Part shown: positions 12,780-18,801 of the stretch, in pieces
Layout of the letters: each line of letters opens with the position of its first letter
How positions within the stretch are numbered: the first letter of the stretch is position 1
Origin: an uncultured Bacilli bacterium
Lineage (GTDB): Bacteria; Bacillota_I; Bacilli_A; RF39; UBA660
Length of the DNA: 18,801 bases
NCBI GenBank assembly: GCA_947593275.1
Contig: CANQDN010000007.1
Coordinates: 1-18,801 of the forward strand
Direction of reading: 5' to 3'
Position numbers and translations under genes: made by a program
The notes under the pieces: model-generated
Databases searched by the model: none
What the model saw: only the letters and a program-made list of their open reading frames with translations
What the model was told of the DNA's origin: nothing

Positions 12780-13178
12780 ATGATAAGGTTAGTAAAAGGA
12801 AACAATGAAAAACTACTCTATATCGATTATAAATTAAAAACTATTATTCCTTTTATTAAAGATAATGAAGAAAAACTAAAAGTAATCATGTATGTTAATG
12901 AAGAAGCAAAAAAAATAAGTGATAATATTTATATAATTAAAAATAATTTTAAAAAAGTTGGTATGGTAGTTATAGATAATGGTTCCCTTGATTTACTTTA
13001 TATAATTGATAAATATCGCAATAAAACCTTTGGAAGTAAAGTATTAGCCAAACTAAAAAATGAAATTAAGACCATAAAAGTAAGAAAAAATAATAAAAGA
13101 GCCATTAACTTTTATTTAAAAAATGGCTTTAAAGAAAGTAAAAGACAAAAAGATATAATATATTTAGAAAGGATTTAA
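12780..13178 (+). CDS. GNAT-family N-acetyltransferase-like protein
   Basis: A 132-residue protein whose second half reads like a GNAT fold. A strand (GSLDLLYII) leads into the acetyl-CoA loop and helix (DKYRNKTFGSKVLAKL). The closing segment VRKNNKRAINFYLKNGF corresponds to the common 'NxxAixfYxkxGF' ending. The acetyl-CoA loop is degenerate: the usual R/Q-x-x-G-x-G/A appears as RNKTFG, with the first glycine replaced. The first ~50 residues are less typical and short. The substrate is unknown. AAGGTGAT precedes ATG 12780, and the next gene starts 2 nt after the stop, so the two are probably co-transcribed. Confidence 0.7.
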   Translation: MIRLVKGNNEKLLYIDYKLKTIIPFIKDNEEKLKVIMYVNEEAKKISDNIYIIKNNFKKVGMVVIDNGSLDLLYIIDKYRNKTFGSKVLAKLKNEIKTIKVRKNNKRAINFYLKNGFKESKRQKDIIYLERI

Positions 13179-13180
13179 CT

Positions 13181-13951
13181 ATGATAAATGATTTTTTAAA
13201 AAAGATAGCCGAAGAAATTAAAACTAAAGAAAGGAAATTTACCCAAGAAGATTTCTATTTCATCTTAAAATATATGGGTGTAACTAAAGATAGCACTCTT
13301 AAAGATGATATTTTAAAGTTTTATAATGACTTCTTAACTAATCTAAATGATTCTCTAGTAAAATATGACTGCAAAAAAACCAAAAATGACCTCAATACCA
13401 CCAATTATATTGCCTTTTATGTTGATAAAAAAGCTAACTATAAAGACGCTATAAAAGTCTATTTTCCCGTTAAATATGAATATTTAATAAGTTCTTTAAA
13501 AACTGTATTTTTATATCTAATTAGAAATAGTATCAAATCTCAAGTTAAATTCTATGTAAAATCTACTAATGAAAATATTGTAATTCGTTTTTATAATCCT
13601 GAAGATGTAATACCATTCATCCATTATTGTGATAATAATTTTATTTTAAAAGACCTATTAGTAACAGGTAACCCTTTTATAGTTAAATATAAAGGCATAG
13701 GCCTCGTTAAAGATGATAATACAATTAATACCTATAATGGTACTTTAGCTCTAATGTTAGAAGAATATTTTAACTTATTATGTGAAGAAGAATCCCTAAA
13801 TAATGCTTGTGATATTGATTTTTTAGATTATTTAATTAAAAGAGGTAACTTAGAAGAAAATCCCGAAATGAAATTTAATATAAACTCTATTGAAAAAAGC
13901 ATCAGAATTATCTTAAATAAAGGAGAGTTAGACGAAAAAGACTTGATATAA
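13181..13951 (+). CDS. Hypothetical protein, 256 residues
   Basis: I do not recognise this protein with confidence. It is soluble, Lys/Asn/Ile-rich, with no signal peptide or membrane segment. The N-terminus is helical (FLKKIAEEIKTKERKF). The middle (KVYFPVKYEYLISSLKTVF ... VKFYVKSTNENIVIRFY ... FIHYC) alternates strands and helices. A later segment contains GNPFIVKYKGIGLV and TYNGTLALMLEEYFNLL. The order 'xKVYF ... KFYVK...D/N xxVIRFY ... GIGLV ... SY/TY' is loosely reminiscent of HopA1-like proteins, but this is a weak impression. AAAGGA precedes the start, and it follows the GNAT-like gene by 2 nt. The promoter-like sequence for tilS begins in its last codons. Confidence 0.75.
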   Translation: MINDFLKKIAEEIKTKERKFTQEDFYFILKYMGVTKDSTLKDDILKFYNDFLTNLNDSLVKYDCKKTKNDLNTTNYIAFYVDKKANYKDAIKVYFPVKYEYLISSLKTVFLYLIRNSIKSQVKFYVKSTNENIVIRFYNPEDVIPFIHYCDNNFILKDLLVTGNPFIVKYKGIGLVKDDNTINTYNGTLALMLEEYFNLLCEEESLNNACDIDFLDYLIKRGNLEENPEMKFNINSIEKSIRIILNKGELDEKDLI

Positions 13952-13971
13952 ATTTAATAGTGCGATAAAAT
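13943..13971 (+). promoter_or_regulatory. Putative promoter of tilS-ftsH
   Basis: TTGATA (13943-13948) and TAAAAT (13966-13971) are 17 nt apart. The -35 lies in the last codons of the preceding gene. Transcription would begin near 13978, just before the GGGGAA ribosome-binding site, so tilS-ftsH may be expressed partly independently of the two genes upstream. Confidence 0.5.
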
Positions 13972-13990
13972 AATATGGCGGGGAAATATT

Positions 13991-15313
13991 ATGAAACAAG
14001 TACTATTATATCTTAAAGATTTGTTAAAAGAACAAGATACGATTGTGGTTGCCACTTCCGGTGGTCCCGATTCCATGTGTTTAGTAGATCTTCTCTTAAG
14101 CTTAAAAGATGAATTAAAACTTAATATTATCATTGCTCACGTAAATCATAAATTAAGAGAAGAAAGTGAAGAAGAAGCAGAGTTTGTAAAAGAATATGCT
14201 TTATCTCATAATCTTAATTTTAAATATATGGAAATAAAAGAATATGACCACGATAATTTAGAAAATACAGCGAGACAAAAAAGATATGAATTTTTTAAGA
14301 AAATAGTAAAAGAATTTCACGCCCAATATTTGATGACCGCTCATCATAGTGATGATTTAATTGAAACTATTCTAATGCGTTTAGTTAGAGGAAGTAGTAT
14401 CAAAGGTTATGCTGGATTTAAACAAATAAATGATCTAGGAAGCTACAAAATAGTAAGACCTTTAATATTAGTTTCCAAAGATACTATCTTAGAATACATG
14501 CAAAAAAACCAACTAAAATACTACATAGATAAAAGCAATTATTCTTTAGAATATACTAGAAATCGCTATCGCCATCAAATATTACCTTTTTTAAAGGAAG
14601 AAAATAAAAGTGTGGGTCTTAAATTCTTAAAGTTTAGTGAAGAATTACAAGCAGTCGATGATTTTATAAAAGATCAAGTCCTAAAAGTAATTGATAGCAT
14701 TAAAGATAAGAATGGTATTAAAATAGACGAATTATTAAAACTAAATACCTTTTTAATAAAAAAAGTAATTGAATATTCTTTAAGCTTAATATATGTTGAT
14801 GATCTATTTTTAATAGATGACAATAACACCAACAATATTATAGATCTTATTAAAAGCAAAAAAAGTAATGGTTATGTATTTTTACCTAAAGGTTATTTAG
14901 CAATTAAAGACTATAATTATTTTAGAATAGAACATAATAAAAAAGTAGATGATTATGAATTTATTTTAAAAGATATAGTAAATGTCCCAAGTGGTACAAT
15001 AAGAAAAATTACAGAAAGTGCTAATACCAGTAATTATGTAATAAGATTAAATAGCAAGACTTTAAAACTTCCTCTTATTGTAAGATCTCGCCATCCCGGT
15101 GATAAAATCGAAGTAAAAAACCTAAAAGGAAGCAAAAAAGTCAAAGATATATTTATTGATGAGAAGATTTCTCTTAAAAAAAGAGCGGGTTTTCCCATCG
15201 TAACAGATAGCAATAATGTAATTATTTGGCTACCAGGTGTAAAAAAATCAAAATTTGATGTAGAAAGATACGGAATATATGATATAATACTTTCATACGA
15301 GGAGGAAATATAA
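13991..15313 (+). CDS. tilS: tRNA(Ile)-lysidine synthase
   Basis: This enzyme converts C34 of the CAU-anticodon tRNA-Ile2 to lysidine using ATP and lysine, allowing AUA decoding. AUA is used heavily in this AT-rich window. At 440 residues the length is normal for a multi-domain TilS. The N-terminal PP-loop shows SGGPDS (23-28), followed by HVNHKLR, the TARQKRYEFF segment and AHHSDDLIETILMRLVRGS, all hallmarks of the family. The C-terminal half holds the tRNA-binding and TilS-C regions (VRSRHPGDKI ... KVKDIFIDEKI ... RAGFPIV ... IWLPG). GGGGAA precedes ATG 13991. The stop overlaps the ftsH start by one base. Confidence 0.95.
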   Translation: MKQVLLYLKDLLKEQDTIVVATSGGPDSMCLVDLLLSLKDELKLNIIIAHVNHKLREESEEEAEFVKEYALSHNLNFKYMEIKEYDHDNLENTARQKRYEFFKKIVKEFHAQYLMTAHHSDDLIETILMRLVRGSSIKGYAGFKQINDLGSYKIVRPLILVSKDTILEYMQKNQLKYYIDKSNYSLEYTRNRYRHQILPFLKEENKSVGLKFLKFSEELQAVDDFIKDQVLKVIDSIKDKNGIKIDELLKLNTFLIKKVIEYSLSLIYVDDLFLIDDNNTNNIIDLIKSKKSNGYVFLPKGYLAIKDYNYFRIEHNKKVDDYEFILKDIVNVPSGTIRKITESANTSNYVIRLNSKTLKLPLIVRSRHPGDKIEVKNLKGSKKVKDIFIDEKISLKKRAGFPIVTDSNNVIIWLPGVKKSKFDVERYGIYDIILSYEEEI

Positions 15314-17271
15314 TGAATATAAGTGTTAAAAAGAATAATACAGTTAGAAACTTTTTTCCATATTTAATATTAATTATTATTATTGGAATAACTTTCTTTA
15401 TACTTAATATGGGAAGTACCAAAGTAAATGATCTAACAACAGGGGAGTTATTGGAGGCCATAAGAAATGAAGAAGTAACTGAAATTTCTGTTATGCCTAA
15501 AAGTAGTGAATCTGTTTATTATGTTGAAGGTAAATTAAAGGATTATAAGAAAAATGAATCTTTTAAAGCTAAAGTAATTGAAGCTGAAATACCTACTATT
15601 ACTGATTATGTTAAAGCAAATGAAATAAAAGAATACGAAACTGCCTCAGATCCTGGCTCTAGTCCCGTATTATATATTATTGTTAATGTTTTACCATTAG
15701 TAATATTAGTTGTAATTTCTTATATTCTCTTTTCTAAACTAGCTAGCACTAATAAAGGTTCTATGGATTTTGGAAAAAGTAGAGCAAAACTTAGTGACGA
15801 TAAACATCAAGCTAAATTTAGTGATGTTGCTGGTCTAAAAGAAGAAAAAGAAGAAGTTGCCGAATTAATTGACTTTTTAAAGAATCCTAAAAAATTCCAA
15901 AAATTAGGAGCTAGAATTCCTAAAGGTGTATTACTTGTAGGCCCTCCAGGAACTGGTAAAACTTTACTTGCAAGAGCGGTCGCTGGTGAAGCAAACGTTC
16001 CATTCTTCTATATAAGTGGTTCTGATTTCGTTGAATTATTTGTTGGTGTCGGGGCAAGTCGTGTAAGAGAGATGTTTAAAGATGCCAAAAGAAGTGCTCC
16101 ATGCTTAATCTTTATTGATGAAATAGATGCTGTAGGTCGGGAGCGTGGTACAGGCCTAGGTGGAGGTCACGATGAAAGAGAACAAACCTTAAACCAATTA
16201 CTAACTGAAATGGATGGTTTTGGTGAAAATGAAGGTATAATTATTATGGCCGCAACCAATAGACCAGATGTTCTTGATCCTGCCTTACTTCGTCCTGGAA
16301 GATTCGATCGTCAAGTTACCGTTAGTCTTCCTGATGCTGCTGAAAGAGAAGCTATTCTTAAAGTTCATGCTAAAAACAAAATTTTAGCCGATGATGTTAA
16401 TATTAAAAATTTAAGTCTTAGAACACCTGGCTTTAGTGGTGCTGATTTAGAGAATTTATTAAATGAAGCTGCTTTACTAACAGTTAGAAGAAATAAAGAA
16501 GCAATCACTATGGAAGAAATAGATGAAGCAACCGATCGTGTATTAATGGGTCCAGCCAAAGTAAGCCGCAAAATTACTGAAAAAGAAAAAAGATTAGTGG
16601 CTATCCATGAATCCGGCCATGCTGTAATTGGCTTAAAACTAGAGGATGCCAACGAAGTTCATAAAATAACAATAATCCCAAGAGGTGTCGCTGGTGGTTA
16701 TACGATGATGCTTCCAAAAGAAGAAAAGATTGCTATAATGACCAAAAAAGAACTAGAAGCTCAAATAACTGGCTTATTAGGTGGCCGTGTAAGTGAAGAA
16801 ATGTTCTTAAATGAAGTTACTACTGGTGCCAGTGATGACTTTAAAAAAGCTACAAATATTGCTCGAGCAATGGTTACAGAATATGGTATGAGTGATCTAG
16901 GCCCTGTTCAATATGAACAAAAATCAGAAGGTGTATTCTTAGGTCGTGATTATGGTAAAACTAAAAACTTCTCAGATAAAGTTGCTCACGAAATAGATGA
17001 AGAAGTAAGAAAAATAGTTGAAGAATGCTATGAAAAAGCTAAGAAGATCTTAAAAGAGAATGAAAAATTAGTTCATATTTTAGCAGATGCTCTAGTTGAA
17101 AACGAAACACTTACTAAAGAACAAATTGATTCTCTTGTTAAAACTGGAAAACTAATCCCTGAAGAAGATCTAGAACTTGAAAATTTAAGAAATGAAGCTA
17201 AAGAAAAAGGCATTAAAGGTTATACTAAAATGTCTAAAGAAGAATTAGAAGAAGCTTTAAAAGAAGACTAA
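15313..17271 (+). CDS. ftsH: ATP-dependent zinc metalloprotease FtsH
   Basis: A membrane-bound AAA+ protease that degrades damaged or unassembled membrane proteins and some regulators. It is 652 residues. Two membrane segments (about 14-34 and 116-140) flank an extracytoplasmic domain of about 80 residues. The AAA module shows Walker A GPPGTGKT (210-217), Walker B CLIFIDEID (264-272) and the second region of homology (ATNRPDVLDPALLRPGRFDR). The M41 peptidase carries HESGH (432-436), with the third zinc ligand expected in TTGASDDF (around 508). A helical charged tail follows. GGAGGAA inside the tilS end serves ATG 15313. The tilS-ftsH order is common in Firmicutes, but the hpt gene that often lies between them is absent here. 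Confidence 0.97.
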   Translation: MNISVKKNNTVRNFFPYLILIIIIGITFFILNMGSTKVNDLTTGELLEAIRNEEVTEISVMPKSSESVYYVEGKLKDYKKNESFKAKVIEAEIPTITDYVKANEIKEYETASDPGSSPVLYIIVNVLPLVILVVISYILFSKLASTNKGSMDFGKSRAKLSDDKHQAKFSDVAGLKEEKEEVAELIDFLKNPKKFQKLGARIPKGVLLVGPPGTGKTLLARAVAGEANVPFFYISGSDFVELFVGVGASRVREMFKDAKRSAPCLIFIDEIDAVGRERGTGLGGGHDEREQTLNQLLTEMDGFGENEGIIIMAATNRPDVLDPALLRPGRFDRQVTVSLPDAAEREAILKVHAKNKILADDVNIKNLSLRTPGFSGADLENLLNEAALLTVRRNKEAITMEEIDEATDRVLMGPAKVSRKITEKEKRLVAIHESGHAVIGLKLEDANEVHKITIIPRGVAGGYTMMLPKEEKIAIMTKKELEAQITGLLGGRVSEEMFLNEVTTGASDDFKKATNIARAMVTEYGMSDLGPVQYEQKSEGVFLGRDYGKTKNFSDKVAHEIDEEVRKIVEECYEKAKKILKENEKLVHILADALVENETLTKEQIDSLVKTGKLIPEEDLELENLRNEAKEKGIKGYTKMSKEELEEALKED

Positions 17272-17276
17272 AAATT

Positions 17277-17309
17277 ACTCTCATAGTTTTAAACTTTGAG
17301 AGTTTTTTT
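17277..17309 (+). terminator. Rho-independent terminator of tilS-ftsH
   Basis: ACTCTCA (17277-17283) pairs with TGAGAGT (17297-17303), with further inner pairing, and is followed by seven T (17303-17309). Confidence 0.85.
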
Positions 17310-17312
17310 AAT

Positions 17313-17338
17313 AAAAAAGACTATTGTTTCCAATAGTC
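17313..17338 (-). terminator. Minus-strand terminator of the ribbon-helix-helix gene
   Basis: Read on the minus strand, GACTATTG GAAA CAATAGTC is a perfect 8-bp stem with a GAAA tetraloop (17338-17319), followed by six T (plus-strand A run 17313-17318). It is back-to-back with the ftsH terminator. Confidence 0.88.
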
Positions 17339-17348
17339 CTAAGTCAAA

Positions 17349-17540
17349 TTAAGATTTAACTTCATTTTTTTTCTGTTCTTCAATGTCTTTTAATGCATAC
17401 TTACAAGCTTGAATAACAAACTTCGAAAAAGATACATTGTTTTCATTAACGACTCTTTCAATGTCATTTATAACATCAACCGGGAATCTAACACATTTGT
17501 TAACAGATTCTTTACGTTCAATATTTAAATTAAAAGCCAT
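17349..17540 (-). CDS. Small ribbon-helix-helix (Arc/CopG-like) DNA-binding protein
   Basis: A 63-residue minus-strand protein. The core VRFPVDVINDIERVV then FSKFVIQACKYAL follows the ribbon-helix-helix pattern: a short strand with alternating residues, helix A, a turn with N-N-V-S-F-S and helix B. It probably acts as a dimeric repressor or partition/antitoxin-type DNA binder; no toxin gene is adjacent. The start is ATG at 17540-17538, with AGAGG about 10 nt upstream. The in-frame TTG at 17549 is too close to that site. It is transcribed divergently from the surface-protein gene at 17715, and a 10-bp inverted repeat (17627-17657) lies in the shared upstream region, so auto-regulation or control of the neighbour is plausible. 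Confidence 0.75.
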   Translation of the reverse strand: MAFNLNIERKESVNKCVRFPVDVINDIERVVNENNVSFSKFVIQACKYALKDIEEQKKNEVKS

Positions 17541-17626
17541 ATATACCAAACCTCTTTCTAATTACATTTTATATTAAATTATTATTGAATAAAATATCAG
17601 AAAAAGTTATATCAAATGTATTGCAA

Positions 17627-17657
17627 ATATTTATTTAGTATTTTACCAAATAAATAT
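17627..17657. repeat. Inverted repeat between divergent genes (possible operator)
   Basis: ATATTTATTT (17627-17636) and AAATAAATAT (17648-17657) are perfect inverted arms around 11 nt. It lies between the ribbon-helix-helix gene and the divergent surface-protein gene. AT-only arms occur easily by chance in DNA of this composition, so the operator call is tentative. I could not define a convincing minus-strand promoter in 17550-17626. Confidence 0.4.
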
Positions 17658-17685
17658 AGCATTATTTTAAAAAACATGATAATAT
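17657..17685 (+). promoter_or_regulatory. Weak candidate promoter of the last surface gene
   Basis: TAATAT (17680-17685) is preceded by TGn (17677-17679), an extended -10 arrangement, and by TAGCAT (17657-17662) at 17 nt. The elements are weak; position upstream of AAGGGA and ATG 17715 is the main support. Confidence 0.35.
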
Positions 17686-17714
17686 TATGTTATGTTTAGG
17701 ATAAGGGATGTATA

Positions 17715-18801
17715 ATGGCAAAAAAAAGATTTATTTTTGATGAAAGTTATATTAAAAGATATGCAAAAAGAAACAAAACTAGATGGCTAGTTGTAGGTGT
17801 TTGTTTTCTCCTTTTAATAATTGTAATAATCGTTGTATTACTTATTAATCAAGGTAATAAAAACAAAGTTAAACCAAACCCTCCTAGTCCTGTATATGAA
17901 TTTAAAGATGAATTAACTATTGAATCAGGAAGTAAATTACCGGAAGCTGTAGATTACTTTAATACTCTTGAAAATGTTAATATTGATGATATAAAAATTA
18001 GTTATCCTGAAGAGTTTGAAATAAGTTATGATGTCTCTTCATGTAGTGAAGATGAAATAAATGCAATTAATGAAGGTGAAGATACTAGCAATTATCCATG
18101 TGCCGAAGCTGTTGTAAAAACTCCAACCACTTATGGAATTGCGGTAAGCTTATTTGATGAAGAACATACAGTTAATTTAATAGTAGAAGATACTATGTCC
18201 CCAGTTGTTGTAACTAGTGATATCAAAATATTCGCTGGTGATGAATATGAAGTTGATGATTTTATCTCTTTATGCTATGATGTAACTGGCGAATGCGAAA
18301 TATCCTTTTATGAAGAAGATGTTGATGATGAAGGAAATCGAGTAGATTATGGAAGCTTTACTACTCCTGGTGAATATACAGTTAAAATAATAGCTAAAGA
18401 TGAATACGATAATGAAACTGAAGTCTTAGAAGCTAAACTAGAAATTGTTGAACCTGAAAAAGAAGTATATTCTGTTATATTTGATTCCAATGGCGGTTCT
18501 GCTGTACCTGTTGTAAGAGTAGAAGATGGAAATCCAATAACCGAACCAACAAGTCCATCTAAAGCGGGCTATGCCTTCTTAGGTTGGTATTTAAATGATA
18601 TTAAATTTGATTTTAATAATGTTATAACCGGAAATATGACCTTAACTGCTAAATGGGAAAAAATAGTTGAAAATAAACCACCAGTAACTGGAGGAAACAC
18701 TGGAGGACCTACAACTGTTGGTGTAACAAGTGTATCAATTAATTATTCTCGAATTTATTTAGATATTGGTCAAAGTAAAACTATGATTGCCACTGTAACT
18801 C
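17715..18801 (+). CDS. Membrane-anchored InlB-B/Big-domain surface protein (3' truncated)
   Basis: An open frame from ATG 17715 (AAGGGA just upstream) runs uninterrupted for 362 codons to the window edge. It has a short basic cytoplasmic N-terminus (1-23), one membrane segment (about 24-44) and no obvious signal-peptidase site, so it is probably anchored with the C-terminus outside. Residues ~60-255 are acidic beta-type sequence, with an Ig-like stretch (DTMSPVVV ... YTVKIIAKDEYDNE) and two cysteine pairs (CSEDEI...PC and CYDVTGEC) that might form disulfides. An InlB-B/Listeria-Bacteroides repeat (about 256-316: VIFDSNGG ... GYAFLGWYL ... LTAKWEK), a Pro/Gly/Thr linker and the start of what looks like a Big_2 domain (SINYSRIYLDIGQS) follow. 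The C-terminus is missing. Function is probably adhesion or envelope-related, by inference. Confidence 0.8.
   Translation, partial: MAKKRFIFDESYIKRYAKRNKTRWLVVGVCFLLLIIVIIVVLLINQGNKNKVKPNPPSPVYEFKDELTIESGSKLPEAVDYFNTLENVNIDDIKISYPEEFEISYDVSSCSEDEINAINEGEDTSNYPCAEAVVKTPTTYGIAVSLFDEEHTVNLIVEDTMSPVVVTSDIKIFAGDEYEVDDFISLCYDVTGECEISFYEEDVDDEGNRVDYGSFTTPGEYTVKIIAKDEYDNETEVLEAKLEIVEPEKEVYSVIFDSNGGSAVPVVRVEDGNPITEPTSPSKAGYAFLGWYLNDIKFDFNNVITGNMTLTAKWEKIVENKPPVTGGNTGGPTTVGVTSVSINYSRIYLDIGQSKTMIATVT

Noticed and set aside
17349..17549. Antitoxin of a toxin-antitoxin pair
   Set aside because: The ribbon-helix-helix fold fits many antitoxins, but no small toxin-like gene is adjacent on the same strand; a terminator follows directly.

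Overview
The window is strongly AT-rich DNA whose proteins are typical of a low-GC Gram-positive bacterium. Phe-tRNA synthetase is under a T-box, ftsE-ftsX sits beside a secreted M23 hydrolase, and tilS is followed by ftsH. Many surface proteins carry InlB-B-type (Listeria-Bacteroides) repeats, and most genes end at simple U-tract terminators. The overall style (short intergenic regions, Lys/Asn/Ile-rich proteins, NPKT-type wall-sorting tails) fits an uncultivated gut Bacilli lineage such as RF39 or Erysipelotrichia relatives. That placement is inference. The genetic code looks standard: ftsX ends in TGA, and the tryptophans I checked are TGG.

Layout. Bases 1-86 are the tail of a truncated gene, followed by a terminator. 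Bases 201-1507 and 1517-3937 are the T-box-controlled pheS-pheT operon. Bases 4002-7565 hold two tandem paralogous secreted beta-helix/InlB-B-repeat proteins, each preceded by an almost identical promoter module whose -35/-10 spacer contains a run of G (13 and 10). Bases 7639-8068 are a small unknown protein. Bases 8080-9845 hold two tandem paralogous TasA/CalY-like exported proteins, each with a promoter fused to the terminator of the gene before it, with an oligo-T run in the spacer. Bases 9860-12729 are a cell-division operon: ftsE, ftsX and a PcsB/CwlO-like hydrolase. Bases 12731-13951 hold a GNAT-like protein and an unrecognised protein, followed by tilS and ftsH (13943-17309). Bases 17313-17540 are a minus-strand ribbon-helix-helix regulator, divergent from a membrane-anchored InlB-B/Big-domain surface protein that runs off the end (17715-18801).

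The most interesting part is 4002-7565. In this AT-rich DNA, poly-G runs lie exactly between good -35 (TTGATT) and -10 (TATAAT) elements of two surface-protein genes. The runs differ in length and flank, yet both spacers are exactly 18 nt. This is the architecture expected of promoters that switch by slipped-strand change of spacer length, giving phase-variable cell-surface proteins. The second surface pair (8148, 9006) shows an analogous layout with T tracts and an exactly conserved 17-nt spacer. Together the two pairs suggest a surface-variation locus set between housekeeping operons. Function and switching are inferred; only the sequence architecture is observed.
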